From Pseudomonadota bacterium (GTDB taxonomy: Bacteria > Desulfobacterota > Syntrophorhabdia > Syntrophorhabdales > Syntrophorhabdaceae), in the NCBI GenBank assembly GCA_026388275.1, contig JAPLKB010000065.1:24236-88235 (forward strand): a stretch of DNA of 64,000 nt. Direction: 5' to 3'. A model generated the notes under the pieces. It did no database searches. It was not told the origin of the DNA and saw only the letters and a program-made list of their open reading frames with translations. The position numbers and the translations under genes were made by a program. Within the stretch, counting starts at the first letter, position 1. The number at the start of each line of letters is the position of its first letter. Below are positions 36,237-45,420 of this stretch, one piece after another.

Positions 36237-36282
36237 AAAATTATCTGTTTTATTGTCAAGTAAATTTTTATTTAACTTTAAG

Positions 36283-36298
36283 GTTTAGTATGTTAAAC
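36283..36298. promoter_or_regulatory. Candidate operator 2 (GTTTA-N6-TAAAC)
   Basis: GTTTAGTATGTTAAAC sits immediately before the ribosome site of the ThDP enzyme, where bound protein would block transcription. It shares arms and spacing with the dyad at 36221; the centres are 62 bases apart. Confidence 0.55.
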
Positions 36299-36316
36299 TC
36301 ACAAAAAAGGTGATAA

Positions 36317-37924
36317 ATGCTTGGAAAACAGGCAGTTATAGAGTTTCTTAAGAAGAATAATATCGATAATATCTTCCATTTACCTGGAATTCATACACTT
36401 CCGCTAAACGAAGAGCTAACTAAGCATAATATCAATGTTTTTATCGGCAGGCATGAAGCAAATATCGTATTTATGGCTGACGGATATGCAAGAACATCGG
36501 GCAATGTCGGGGTAATTATTGTGACGCCGGGGCCGGGACTGGGGAACACGGTTTCGGGATGTATGGAGGCCTATGGTGATGATATACCGCTCTTGATAAT
36601 ATATATCGATACTAAAAGAAAAGATGCAGGCAAGGGAGTGCTTCATGAACTTGCTGAACCGGAAAACATATTCATACATTTTACAAAAAAAACTTTTATC
36701 ATATCAAATCCGGGTGAGATAATTGTAACCCTTGACAATGCATATAAAAATGCTTCTTCGGGAAGAAAGGGTCCCGTTGTTGTTTCTCTGCCTTATGATT
36801 TACTGGAAAAAGAGATATCTTCGTGGCCGGTAATCGGAGATCATGGGTCAGAGAACGGCAGTGAGTCAAAAACAAAAGGGGAGATTGATTTTGATTTAAA
36901 CAGGCTTGAAGAAGTGCTCCATGGAAAGAAAAGACCTGTTATAATTGGTGGTAAATCACTGATGTTTCAAGAGGCAAGAATACTCCTCGATGAAATGTGC
37001 ACAGAAGCATCCATACCATTTTTTACAAGTACAGGTGGTAAAGGTATAGTCAGGGAAGACAGTCTGTATGCCTTCGGGAATATTATACAGAAAGGCCTTG
37101 TACGGGACATGATAGCATCTTCCGATATTGTTATAGCTATCGGGACACGACTTCGTGATGCTGATGCAAAACGGAGAGGAGTAAAAATAAGAGAGCTTAT
37201 CCATATCGATATTGACGATCGATGGATCAACAAAAATTACCCTGCAAAATTAAAAATTACTGGTGATATAGGACAGGGATTAAGGGCTCTCTATCAAATC
37301 ATTAAAGGGATGAAATTTGAATGGAACCTTCCTGACATGAAAAGGGCAAAAAAGAAAGAATATGAAGCAATAAAAAAGACATCGCCGGGGATTCCTTTAA
37401 TAGAGCTTATCAGACAGGTTATCCCTGAGGACACAACAACTGTTTGCGATCTTAATTATCCCTCTTACTGGGCGGAATATTTCTTCCCTGTGTACCAGCA
37501 AAGAAGCTTTCTCATGCCAAGGGGCATTTCTCCTATTTTTTACTGTCTGCCTGCGAGCATTGGAGCAAGAATAGGAAGACCACAAAGACCATGTCTGTGT
37601 CTGGCGGGCGACGGCAGTCTGCTTCCGACAATAGCGGAGCTGGCAACGATTAAAAAATATAATATCCCTGTAGTGCTTTTTGTCCAGAATAATAACAGTT
37701 TTGGCATACTCGAAGATATTATGGCAGAACGTTATGGGACATCAGGCTCTATGGAACTGAAAAATCCGGATTTTGTTAAAATTGCAGGTGCTTTCGATAT
37801 AAGAGCAAAAAGGGTTAAAACTCTTGAAGGGCTACGGAAGGCATTCACTAAGGATATTGCCTGGGATAAACCCTTCCTCATAGAGTTCAAATCCCCTGTC
37901 TTTCCGCCTCCCTGGGATGTATGA
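36317..37924 (+). CDS. Thiamine-diphosphate-dependent enzyme (acetolactate synthase-like)
   Basis: The 535-residue protein has the three-domain ThDP layout. The N-terminal PYR domain has GRHEANIVFMADGYARTSG with the cofactor-activating Glu. A central nucleotide-type domain follows (KRPVIIGGKSLMFQEA, DIVIAIGTRLRDADAKRRG). The C-terminal PP domain contains CLAGDGSLLPTIAELATIKK and VLFVQNNNSFGILEDIM, the GDG-N28-NN motif. It may be an acetolactate synthase relative, a 2-keto acid decarboxylase or a benzaldehyde-lyase-type enzyme; no small regulatory subunit is present, so isoleucine/valine synthesis is doubtful. AAAGGTGAT lies before the ATG. It is probably controlled by the divergent XRE-cupin protein. 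Confidence 0.88.
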   Translation: MLGKQAVIEFLKKNNIDNIFHLPGIHTLPLNEELTKHNINVFIGRHEANIVFMADGYARTSGNVGVIIVTPGPGLGNTVSGCMEAYGDDIPLLIIYIDTKRKDAGKGVLHELAEPENIFIHFTKKTFIISNPGEIIVTLDNAYKNASSGRKGPVVVSLPYDLLEKEISSWPVIGDHGSENGSESKTKGEIDFDLNRLEEVLHGKKRPVIIGGKSLMFQEARILLDEMCTEASIPFFTSTGGKGIVREDSLYAFGNIIQKGLVRDMIASSDIVIAIGTRLRDADAKRRGVKIRELIHIDIDDRWINKNYPAKLKITGDIGQGLRALYQIIKGMKFEWNLPDMKRAKKKEYEAIKKTSPGIPLIELIRQVIPEDTTTVCDLNYPSYWAEYFFPVYQQRSFLMPRGISPIFYCLPASIGARIGRPQRPCLCLAGDGSLLPTIAELATIKKYNIPVVLFVQNNNSFGILEDIMAERYGTSGSMELKNPDFVKIAGAFDIRAKRVKTLEGLRKAFTKDIAWDKPFLIEFKSPVFPPPWDV

Positions 37925-37966
37925 AAATAGTTCAGAATTGATATTATATAAAAAAATAATTGTATA

Positions 37967-39070
37967 TTAAATCTTTATTATAGTATAAGCCCTTTTGCCG
38001 AGGCCCAGCTTTTCAGCATGGTCAAGCTGTATATTCCAGTCTATTGTCGGGAACAGGGCTCTCCACTTATCTTCACCTTTTTTAAGTTGTTTTTTAATTA
38101 CAGTATTAGGAATAGATTCCTCGTTGTTGACAAGATCGCAGGAAGCAGTGTCAATGGCTACCGGGTCTTTGGACGCGAGGATGCCGATATCCCGTACTAT
38201 CGGGGCATCATTATTCGGGTAACAATCACATGCCGGGCTTATCTGCAAAAGGAAATTCAGGAAAAAAGATGTTTTTTCTTTTCCTGTTAATGCGCCCCTT
38301 GCGTGTTCCACCATCTTTTTCTGGAAAAGATCTTGGGGTTCGTCCCATTGAATTATAATTGCCTGGGATGGACAGACCATTAAACATTCGCCGCATCCGA
38401 TACATTTATCTTTATCAATTGATGCTTTTTTCAATGTAACAGAAATTGCGTCAGCTGGGCAGTATTCAAGGCAAAGCTTGCAACCTTTACATGTTTTAAT
38501 ATTAATTGTTGGGGCTACCGAGCTGTGCTGAATCAGCTTTCCCTCTTTTGTTGCACAACCCATACCTAAGTTCTTAAGTGCACCTCCAAAACCTGAAAGT
38601 TCATGTGCCTTAAAATGTGTTACTGCAATAATGCAGTCTGCTTCTACGATTCCTTTTGCAATGCTGACTTCTTTGAGAATTTCGCCATTGATAGGAACTT
38701 TAATTCCACTTTTTCCTCGAAGTCCATCTGCAATTATAATCGGACATCCTGTACATGAATAGTCAAAACCGTTTTCAATTGCAGTAATAATGTGCAATAC
38801 AGCATCACTCCTGGAGCCGGTGTAAAGTGTATTCGTATCGGTAAGAAAGGGTTTTGCTCCAGTCAGTTTTACTCTTTCGGCTATGGCTCTAAGAAATACA
38901 GGTCTTAAGAAAGCTGTGTTGCCTTTTTCACCAAAATGTACTTTTATTGCCACATTACTATTTTTTTTGACAGAATTATCAATCTTTAATCTGTTAAGTA
39001 AATCCTCAATTTTATTTAAAATATTCCGTTTTGGGTTTGTTCTTAAATCTGTGAAATATACCTTCGACAC
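37967..39070 (-). CDS. DUF362 protein with two 4Fe-4S clusters
   Basis: The protein has 367 residues from a GTG at 39070, chosen because AAGGAGAT lies five bases upstream. An upstream ATG (39094) would place that site inside the gene. DUF362 segments include VAIKVHFGEKGNTAF and ALKNLGMGCATKEGK. A ferredoxin insert carries two Cys-x2-Cys-x2-Cys-x3-Cys motifs (CKGCKLCLEYCP and CIGCGECLMVCP). Such proteins are common in strict anaerobes and are presumed electron carriers or Fe-S assembly-like factors; no reaction is known. Confidence 0.9.
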   Translation of the reverse strand: MSKVYFTDLRTNPKRNILNKIEDLLNRLKIDNSVKKNSNVAIKVHFGEKGNTAFLRPVFLRAIAERVKLTGAKPFLTDTNTLYTGSRSDAVLHIITAIENGFDYSCTGCPIIIADGLRGKSGIKVPINGEILKEVSIAKGIVEADCIIAVTHFKAHELSGFGGALKNLGMGCATKEGKLIQHSSVAPTINIKTCKGCKLCLEYCPADAISVTLKKASIDKDKCIGCGECLMVCPSQAIIIQWDEPQDLFQKKMVEHARGALTGKEKTSFFLNFLLQISPACDCYPNNDAPIVRDIGILASKDPVAIDTASCDLVNNEESIPNTVIKKQLKKGEDKWRALFPTIDWNIQLDHAEKLGLGKRAYTIIKI

Positions 39071-39151
39071 AATATCTCCTTTTTTATTTAACATATTGAG
39101 AAAATTATGTTAGAAATAATCGGTTTTGTCAACTAAAAGGAGGCGTACTGG

Positions 39152-40330
39152 ATGTTAAACTTTTCTGATAAACACACCATGATAAGAATGATCGCAGAAA
39201 AAATAGCCAAAGAAAAGATTGCCCCAAGGGCAAAAGAGATAGATGCAACAGGTGCGTTTCCGTGGGACCTTGTGGATATATACAAAAAACACGGTTTTTT
39301 ATATCTTATGCTGCCGGAGCGCTTTGGAGGCGTTGACGGGGATATTACATCTCTTTGTGTTGTTATTGAAGAACTTGCAAAGGTTTCAGGCGCGTCATCA
39401 TTAATACCGCTTGCCCATTGCGTCGGATTGATGCCTATAATGGTGGCGGCAAATGAAGAACAAAAAGAATATATATACAGTAAATTGACGGAACCCGATA
39501 AGCTTCATCTTGTGGCCTTTGCATTGACCGAGCCGGAAGGAGGCTCGGATGCATCGCATATGAGAACGTTTGCAAAGAAGGACGGTAACTACTACTACCT
39601 GAACGGGAAAAAGTCAATGATAACAAATGGTGCCAATGCTCAGTTTTTTAGCGTGATTGCAGCTACCAATCAGGGTTTGAGGACAAAGGGGATTTCAGCA
39701 TTTTGTGTAGAGAAGGATTATCCTGGAGTCATCATTGGAAAAAGTGAAGATAAAATGGGTATGAGAGGCTCCGACATAACGGAGTTGATATTCGATAATG
39801 TCAGGCTTACAAAGGACAATTTACTTGGAAAGGAAGGTGATGGCTGGGATATTGCAATGTCGACGCTGAATCTTTCAAGACCTGCTGTTGGCGCTCAGGC
39901 TGTGGGTATTGCGCAAGGGGCATTGGATTTTTCGCTGGAATACGCCTGGAAGAGGGTTCAGTTCGGACAAAAGATTGCAGATTTTGAGGGCATACAGTTT
40001 ATGGTAGCGGATATGGCCACTGCAGTGGAAGCCGCCCGTGCGCTCGTATACGATGCTGCGCATCTGCTTGATATGAAGGTTTACGAAAGAGATAAGATGA
40101 GCGCAATAGGTGTGGATAAAATGTCGGCAATGGCTAAGGTTTATGCTGCCGATACTGCTATGAAAGTTACAACCGATGCAGTTCAAATCCTTGGAGGGTG
40201 TGGCTATACCAAGGAATACCCTGTAGAAAGGATGATGAGGGATGCCAAAGCCACACAGATATACGAAGGAACCAACCAGATTCAGAGAGTAGTTATAGCA
40301 AGGGACTTATTCAGAAAGTTCATGCCATAA
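39152..40330 (+). CDS. Acyl-CoA dehydrogenase
   Basis: The 392-residue protein has the ACAD signatures: FALTEPEGGSDASHMRTFAK (FAD and substrate loop), DKMGMRGSDITELIFDNV, RVQFGQKIADFEGIQFMVAD, and GGCGYTKEYPVERMMRDAKA. YEGTNQIQRVVIAR supplies the catalytic Glu position used by short-chain enzymes. It oxidises an acyl-CoA to the enoyl-CoA and passes electrons to ETF, but no etfAB is nearby. AAAAGGAGG precedes the ATG. It is divergent from the DUF362 gene with only 81 bases between, so a shared control region is likely. Substrate chain length cannot be read. Confidence 0.95.
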   Translation: MLNFSDKHTMIRMIAEKIAKEKIAPRAKEIDATGAFPWDLVDIYKKHGFLYLMLPERFGGVDGDITSLCVVIEELAKVSGASSLIPLAHCVGLMPIMVAANEEQKEYIYSKLTEPDKLHLVAFALTEPEGGSDASHMRTFAKKDGNYYYLNGKKSMITNGANAQFFSVIAATNQGLRTKGISAFCVEKDYPGVIIGKSEDKMGMRGSDITELIFDNVRLTKDNLLGKEGDGWDIAMSTLNLSRPAVGAQAVGIAQGALDFSLEYAWKRVQFGQKIADFEGIQFMVADMATAVEAARALVYDAAHLLDMKVYERDKMSAIGVDKMSAMAKVYAADTAMKVTTDAVQILGGCGYTKEYPVERMMRDAKATQIYEGTNQIQRVVIARDLFRKFMP

Positions 40331-40418
40331 AAACAGTTTACCGTTCACAGAAAAAATAACGATGAGGCCTTTCTACGAGACTTTTTTTATTGCAGGAAAC
40401 AACTACAAGCGAAATGTT

Positions 40419-40772
40419 TTAATACATTTTTTCTCGATATTCTTCAGGAATCTCAGGCCTGTCCGATTTAGCAGACGAATCTTGTTGAATTTCCATTTTC
40501 TCGATAAATTCGAAAACAGGAATTGCAGGGAGTGTCATGAGCTGTATTGTACCCCTTGATCCCAACTCGATTGATAATCTTGCCATGGTTTCGTTATTAG
40601 GTGCTTCAAGTATATTTACAAAGTCATACTCACCTAAAAGAGCATATTGAGTAAGGACTCTTGCACCCATTTTTTCGATTTCTTTATCAACTTCTTTGAT
40701 GCGATCTGCGTGTCTTTTAATTGTTGCCCTGCCTTCATCAGTCAGCTTACTAAACATAATATAGATAGGCAT
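40419..40772 (-). CDS. GYD-domain protein
   Basis: The 117-residue protein starts MPIYIMFSKLTDEGRATIKR and contains GEYDFVNILEAPNNETMARL, both characteristic of the GYD ferredoxin-like fold family. A run of five G lies about ten bases before the ATG. An in-frame start 15 codons earlier does not match the family. Function is unknown; the fold suggests small-ligand binding or oligomerisation. Confidence 0.85.
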   Translation of the reverse strand: MPIYIMFSKLTDEGRATIKRHADRIKEVDKEIEKMGARVLTQYALLGEYDFVNILEAPNNETMARLSIELGSRGTIQLMTLPAIPVFEFIEKMEIQQDSSAKSDRPEIPEEYREKMY

Positions 40773-40843
40773 AATAAGGTTACCCCCAATTATTTTGTTT
40801 AAAGTATATCCCCCCATATTTTATTGGTCAATAGATATTTTTA

Positions 40844-41911
40844 TTATTCACTGTTTCGGATGATTCCCCCACAAACAACTTTATCATCTTTGTATATAAC
40901 CACAGATTGCCCAGGCGTTATTGAATATATGGGATCCTCGAAATTTACATATAAAAGATCATCCGATACGGTGAATTTACACAGCTCTTCTTTTTGCCTG
41001 TATCGTACTTTTGCATAGAATCTGCCGGAGTCACTGCCGGGCGCATTCATATTAAAAAAATTTGTACTATGGGCTACGAGCTTTTTCCTTTTAAGATGCT
41101 CTTTTGGTCCGACAATCAAGGTGTTTTTGTCAGGGATGATCTCGATAACATATAACGGTTCTTTATATGGAATGTTCAGACCTCTTCTTTGGCCTATTGT
41201 GTAAAGATGAATGCCGTTATGCATCCCCATGAATGCGCCATCTGCATGATAAATCGGCCCTTCTTTCAACTTCATGTAATTTGATAAAAAGTCTCTATAA
41301 TCACCTTCAGGGATAAAGCATATATCCTGACTTTCCTTGATATTTTGCATATTCCATCCTAATTTACCCACGCTATCTCTTAAGGTGTTTTTTGTGTATG
41401 TTCCGACGGGAAAAAGGATGTCCTTCAATAAATTTTCTTTAATAGGGTATAAGAAATAAGATTGATCCTTGATCTTATCCGCACCCTTTCTTATTGCATA
41501 AGTAATTGATTTATTGTCTATAATTGCATAATGACCGGTGGCTATTTTATCTGCACCTATGGATAATGCTTTATCGTGAAAAAATGAAAACTTTATGTAT
41601 TTATTACATAGAATGCATGGATTGGGAGTTCTGCCGTATTTATACTCCATTAAAAAATTATCTATTACATACTCCTCGAATTCTTTACGCATATTGATTA
41701 TGTAGTGTGGTATAGACAGGTCGTCTGCTACCTTCTTGGCTCTATGAATGGTTTCTATTGAACAGCATGCTTTCGGGTTTTTAGTGCTTTTAATTGTTTC
41801 AGGGAGAAACTGAAATGTTATTCCTACTACCTTATAACCCTTCTGTTTGAGAAGATAGGCAGCAAAAGAACTGTCTATGCCTCCGCTCATAGCAACAAAC
41901 ACGGTTTCCAT
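40844..41911 (-). CDS. mnmA: tRNA-specific 2-thiouridylase
   Basis: The 355-residue protein has the PP-loop FVAMSGGIDSSFAAYLLKQK, the GRTPNPCILCNKYIKF catalytic Cys, ATGHYAI, KDQSYFLYPIK, ESQDICFIPEGDYRDFL with the second Cys, and a C-terminal beta-barrel. It thiolates U34 of tRNA Lys, Glu and Gln. It is a conserved housekeeping gene facing away from ctpA; a 327-base gap with an inverted-repeat element lies upstream. Confidence 0.96.
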   Translation of the reverse strand: METVFVAMSGGIDSSFAAYLLKQKGYKVVGITFQFLPETIKSTKNPKACCSIETIHRAKKVADDLSIPHYIINMRKEFEEYVIDNFLMEYKYGRTPNPCILCNKYIKFSFFHDKALSIGADKIATGHYAIIDNKSITYAIRKGADKIKDQSYFLYPIKENLLKDILFPVGTYTKNTLRDSVGKLGWNMQNIKESQDICFIPEGDYRDFLSNYMKLKEGPIYHADGAFMGMHNGIHLYTIGQRRGLNIPYKEPLYVIEIIPDKNTLIVGPKEHLKRKKLVAHSTNFFNMNAPGSDSGRFYAKVRYRQKEELCKFTVSDDLLYVNFEDPIYSITPGQSVVIYKDDKVVCGGIIRNSE

Positions 41912-41954
41912 TGCAGATAGAATAGCATATGGTATGACCGTTTGCAGTAATTAC

Positions 41955-42166
41955 TAATTAGTTTCCGTCCGGAAAGAATCCTTTTCCGCCCTGGCGGTGT
42001 CAATCCGCGGTTTTACTTGTGAGGCGTGCATAGCGCACGCCTCCCCGCAATCCCTTGTTTTTCTTGACAAAACTAAAAATCCCTCCTTTCCGATTCGGAA
42101 ACCGATAGTCTCTCATCCTGGGTTTTCGGATGGACACTAATTTGGTGTTCATCCGAAAACTAATTA
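41955..42166. mobile_element. MITE-like element with imperfect terminal inverted repeats
   Basis: TAATTAGTTTCCG (41955-41967) and its near-perfect inverted copy (42154-42166) bracket 212 bases with no coding potential. Inside are a GAGGCGTGC/GCACGCCTC hairpin (42021-42043) and a long near-perfect stem at the right end (42122-42160, arms GTTTTCGGATG and CATCCGAAAAC). It occupies most of the mnmA-ctpA gap. Length, hairpins and ends resemble a miniature element, but no second copy exists in the window to prove mobility, and the right stem might serve ctpA expression. Confidence 0.4.
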
Positions 42167-42238
42167 AAATAGTATCTTAGGAATCTCATTGAAAGTTTAT
42201 ATTGATTATAGTATTATCAAACCGGGAGGAATGTATAA

Positions 42239-43549
42239 ATGAGTAAAAAATTAAAGCTATCTTTAAGCGTTTTTTTTGTCTTTGTCTTTGTCTTTGTCCT
42301 CGGTTTTCTTATTGGTGCGCAGGGTAAAAAGACGTATGCAACAGGCTCTGACAGCAAGGAACTATATGAATATTTAAAGACATTTTCTGATGTTATAGAC
42401 CTGGTAAAGAAAAACTATGTTGATGAAGTTAAGGATAAAGAAGTTGTTTATGCCGCAATAAAAGGTATTCTCGAATCTCTTGATCCTCACTCCTCCTTTT
42501 TAACCCCAGATATGTATAAAGATATGCAGAGTGAAACAAAAGGTGAATTTGGGGGCATTGGCATTGAAATTACAATAAAAGATGGATTCCCGACTGTTAT
42601 TGCGCCGATTGAAGATACACCTGCATACAAGGTTGGTATAAAAACAGGTGACCACATTCTCAAGATAGACGGCAAACCGGCGAGAAATATGAGTCTTATG
42701 GATGTTGTTAAGTTAATAAGAGGTTCCAAGGGCAAGCCTGTTACGCTTACTATTATGAGAGACGGTTTTTCTACACCAAAGGATTTTAAAGTGGTGCGTG
42801 ATGTTATAGTAGTTAAAAGCGTGAAATACAAAATTTTAGAAGACGATTATGGATATATCCGCATTGCCCAGTTTCAGGAAAAAACAACAAAAGACCTAGA
42901 TAATGCCATCAAAGAACTGGAAAAGACCAATAAGGATAAACCGCTCAAGGGCATTATACTCGACCTGAGAAATAATCCTGGGGGACTCCTTGAACAGGCC
43001 GTTGAGGTCTCCGATAAGTTTCTTGCAGATGGTCTGATTGTTTATATAGAGGGTAAAAAAAAGGATGACAATAAGATAAAATTCTATGCAAATAAAAAAA
43101 ATGATTACTTAGGCCCGCTTGTTGTTCTGGTGAATGATGGAAGTGCAAGTGCGTCTGAAATTGTTTCCGGTGCATTGCAGGATTACAAGAGGGCTATTTT
43201 AGTGGGAACAAGGACCTTTGGAAAAGGTTCTGTTCAGACAATTTTTCCGCTTGGTGATGGCTCGGCTGTAAGATTGACGACAGCGAAGTATTTTACTCCA
43301 AAGGGCAGATCTATACAAGCGGAAGGCATAACACCTGATATAATAGTTGATAATAATGTAACAAAGGGAAAAGAAAAAATTGTTCCAGTTAAGGAAAAAG
43401 ATCTGGAAAGACATATTGAATCGGAAAAAGAAAAGGCAAAACCCGGAGAAAATGGAGATAATAGTAAAAAAATAATCAGCGAAGACGATTTTCAATTATC
43501 TATGGGACTCCAGATATTAAAAGGCTGGGATGCGCTGCGGGGGAAGTGA
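42239..43549 (+). CDS. ctpA: Carboxy-terminal processing protease (S41)
   Basis: The 436-residue protein has an N-terminal membrane/signal segment (LSVFFVFVFVFVLGFLIGAQ) and a helical region with GILESLDPHSSFL. A PDZ domain (GIGIEITIKDGFPTVIAPIE, KVGIKTGDHILKIDG) follows. The S41 catalytic core has LRNNPGGLLEQAVEVSDKFL, the Ser in GSASASEIVSGALQD and the Lys in GTRTFGKGSVQ. It cleaves periplasmic substrates from the C-terminus. GGGAGG lies before the ATG. No NlpD/EnvC-type partner is adjacent. A terminator follows at 43573. Confidence 0.95.
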   Translation: MSKKLKLSLSVFFVFVFVFVLGFLIGAQGKKTYATGSDSKELYEYLKTFSDVIDLVKKNYVDEVKDKEVVYAAIKGILESLDPHSSFLTPDMYKDMQSETKGEFGGIGIEITIKDGFPTVIAPIEDTPAYKVGIKTGDHILKIDGKPARNMSLMDVVKLIRGSKGKPVTLTIMRDGFSTPKDFKVVRDVIVVKSVKYKILEDDYGYIRIAQFQEKTTKDLDNAIKELEKTNKDKPLKGIILDLRNNPGGLLEQAVEVSDKFLADGLIVYIEGKKKDDNKIKFYANKKNDYLGPLVVLVNDGSASASEIVSGALQDYKRAILVGTRTFGKGSVQTIFPLGDGSAVRLTTAKYFTPKGRSIQAEGITPDIIVDNNVTKGKEKIVPVKEKDLERHIESEKEKAKPGENGDNSKKIISEDDFQLSMGLQILKGWDALRGK

Positions 43550-43572
43550 ATAGAAAAAAAATAAAGAAGTGA

Positions 43573-43620
43573 AAAGGATGAGAGAAGCCGGGATAATTTG
43601 GTTTCTCTCATCCTTTTTTG
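43573..43620 (+). terminator. Rho-independent terminator after ctpA
   Basis: AAAGGATGAGAGAA pairs with TTTCTCTCATCCTTT around a 15-base loop and is followed by a T-run. The stem is long and nearly perfect. The convergent cobA-hemD gene ends 40 bases further on. Confidence 0.85.
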
Positions 43621-43660
43621 TTTAAGTTACTAACTAAACTTCTATTTTTTTCTTAACGTG

Positions 43661-45145
43661 CTATTTTGCCATGTATTGTTCGATTGCTTCTGCAAGACCT
43701 TTTATATCATATTTTACTGATTCTATATGAACTTCGATATTGTTCTTCCGTAATGTTCCGGTGGTAATAGGTCCTATTGAGGCGATCAAAGTGTTGCTGA
43801 GTGCCTTTCTGCCGTAGATTTTCAAAAAGTTGCTAACCGTTGATGAACTTGTAAATGTGATGATGTCAGTCTTTTCAGCCGGCAACAAAGGTGTTTTGGG
43901 CAAGGCGGTTTTGTAAAGAGGAATAACATCGCATCTGCCGCCCTGATTCTTTATGTAATCTACAATAACATTACGGGCATCCTTTGCCCTGGGAAGCAAA
44001 AATACATTGCCTTTTACCTTCATATCTTTCAGCACATGGATGATGCCTTCGGAAGTGAATTGTTCAGGGATAAAGTCAGGGATAATGCCGAAGGTCCTTA
44101 AAAATGAAGCGGTAGCATCTCCTATGGGCAAAATTGTTATATTATGCAGAGCCCTTGTATCCATCCCTGTCTTGAATAGATTATCGAAAAATATTGATGC
44201 ACCGTTTACACTTGTAAATATAATGCAGCAGTATTTACCAATTCTTTTAAATGCTCTCAGGAGGGCTTTGTTCGGATCAATTGGTTCTATCTCGATCGTG
44301 GGCATATAAATTACACGGGCGCCTTTTTCCATAAGCAGACTGCCGAATTTTGTAGACTGATGGGGAGGTCTTGTGACGGCAATTTTTTTTCCGAAAAGAG
44401 GTTTTTTTTCAAACCATTGAAGGTTTTTTCTTAAACCTGCTACATTGCCTACAACAATAATTCCAGGAGGCTTTATGCCCGCAGTCTTTGCTGATATATC
44501 TATTTCTTTTAAGTTCGCCGAAACAACTTTTTGCTCCGGCAGTGTACCCCACTGGATTACACATGCAGGCGTGCATGGATCTTTGCCTGCTTTGATTAAA
44601 TTTTCTTTGATATCCTTAAGATTTTTTATACCCATTAAGAACACGAGTGTGTCGCAGCCATGGGCAAGTGCATTCCATCTGATTGTTGATTCTGTCTTTG
44701 ATGCGTCCTCATGGCCTGTGATAAATGCCACCGAAGAGGCATATTCCCTGTGGGTCAGAGGGATACCGGCATAAGCCGGTGCTGATATGGCTGATGTTAC
44801 CCCGGGGACAATCTCGAAGTCTATCCTGTTTTCTGCCAGAAACTCTGCTTCTTCGCCCCCTCTGCCGAACATAAAAGGGTCACCGCCTTTAAGCCTGACA
44901 ATAATGCCTTTTTCTTTTGCTTTTTTGACTAACAGTACATTAATATCGGCTTGCGGCAGTTCATGGCAGGAGGCCTTTTTGCCCACATAAATAAGCTCTG
45001 TATCTTTTCCGGCAAAACTGAGCAGATCTTTGTTGATAAGATAGTCATAAATGATGACATCTGCTCCTTTGATCAATTCAAGCCCTCGCAGGGTAATGAG
45101 TTCCGGATTGCCGGGGCCTGCGCCAACAAGGTATACTTTGCCCAT
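43661..45145 (-). CDS. cobA: Uroporphyrinogen-III C-methyltransferase / uroporphyrinogen-III synthase fusion
   Basis: The protein has 494 residues. Residues 1-245 are a SUMT: VYLVGAGPGNPELITLRGLE, RLKGGDPFMFGRGGEEAEFL, PGVTSAISAPAYAGIPLTHR and FITGHEDASKT. Residues 255-494 are a HemD domain: KIAVTRPPHQSTKFGSLLME, CIIFTSVNGASIFFDNL, ITFTSSSTVSNFLKIYG and LIASIGPITTGTLRKN. The fusion closes the tetrapyrrole ring and makes precorrin-2 for sirohaem or cobalamin. CobA-HemD fusions are common in anaerobes and clostridia-like or deltaproteobacterial lineages. Neighbours of the pathway (hemC, hemA) are not seen. Confidence 0.95.
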   Translation of the reverse strand: MGKVYLVGAGPGNPELITLRGLELIKGADVIIYDYLINKDLLSFAGKDTELIYVGKKASCHELPQADINVLLVKKAKEKGIIVRLKGGDPFMFGRGGEEAEFLAENRIDFEIVPGVTSAISAPAYAGIPLTHREYASSVAFITGHEDASKTESTIRWNALAHGCDTLVFLMGIKNLKDIKENLIKAGKDPCTPACVIQWGTLPEQKVVSANLKEIDISAKTAGIKPPGIIVVGNVAGLRKNLQWFEKKPLFGKKIAVTRPPHQSTKFGSLLMEKGARVIYMPTIEIEPIDPNKALLRAFKRIGKYCCIIFTSVNGASIFFDNLFKTGMDTRALHNITILPIGDATASFLRTFGIIPDFIPEQFTSEGIIHVLKDMKVKGNVFLLPRAKDARNVIVDYIKNQGGRCDVIPLYKTALPKTPLLPAEKTDIITFTSSSTVSNFLKIYGRKALSNTLIASIGPITTGTLRKNNIEVHIESVKYDIKGLAEAIEQYMAK

Positions 45146-45382
45146 ATATTGTCCTTAGTCTAATCTTGGCGGGTAAATTCACCGCAGCTTGCTGCGAAAC
45201 TATTTTAATTTTTGCCCTTGATACCACTCTGCTTGCTATGAAGCAGTTGTTGCATCAGGCAGAAAGCCATAGCCGCGAGCTTCCTGGAATTATACATTAT
45301 AATATATACAGGTTCAAACAGTTAATATGTCATTCTGACTTTCTTGCACATAAACAACGAATTATTAACTGCCATTCTCTTA

Positions 45383-45420
45383 TTGACAATATAATAAATA
45401 TGATATACATATGTATATAT
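45383..45420 (+). promoter_or_regulatory. lexA promoter with overlapping palindrome; probable leaderless transcript
   Basis: TTGACA at 45383-45388 is followed after 15-17 bases by TATACA/TACATA, placing transcription start at or within a few bases of the lexA ATG (45419). No ribosome site lies before the ATG, consistent with a leaderless mRNA. The perfect 16-base palindrome ATATACATATGTATAT (45403-45418) covers the -10 and start point, an ideal spot for LexA autorepression. Confidence 0.55.

Noticed and set aside
36317..37924. Assignment of the ThDP enzyme as biosynthetic acetolactate synthase (ilvB)
   Set aside because: No ilvN small subunit or ilvC neighbour is present and the gene is under a divergent XRE-cupin regulator, so a specific substrate is not claimed.
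42021..42043. GAGGCGTGC/GCACGCCTC hairpin as an intrinsic terminator of ctpA's upstream region
   Set aside because: No U-run follows on either strand and no gene ends into it; treated as an internal part of the MITE-like element.
45146..45418. Possible tRNA or small RNA between cobA-hemD and lexA
   Set aside because: No cloverleaf or T-loop (GTTCRANNC) arrangement could be drawn; only the lexA promoter signals were convincing.
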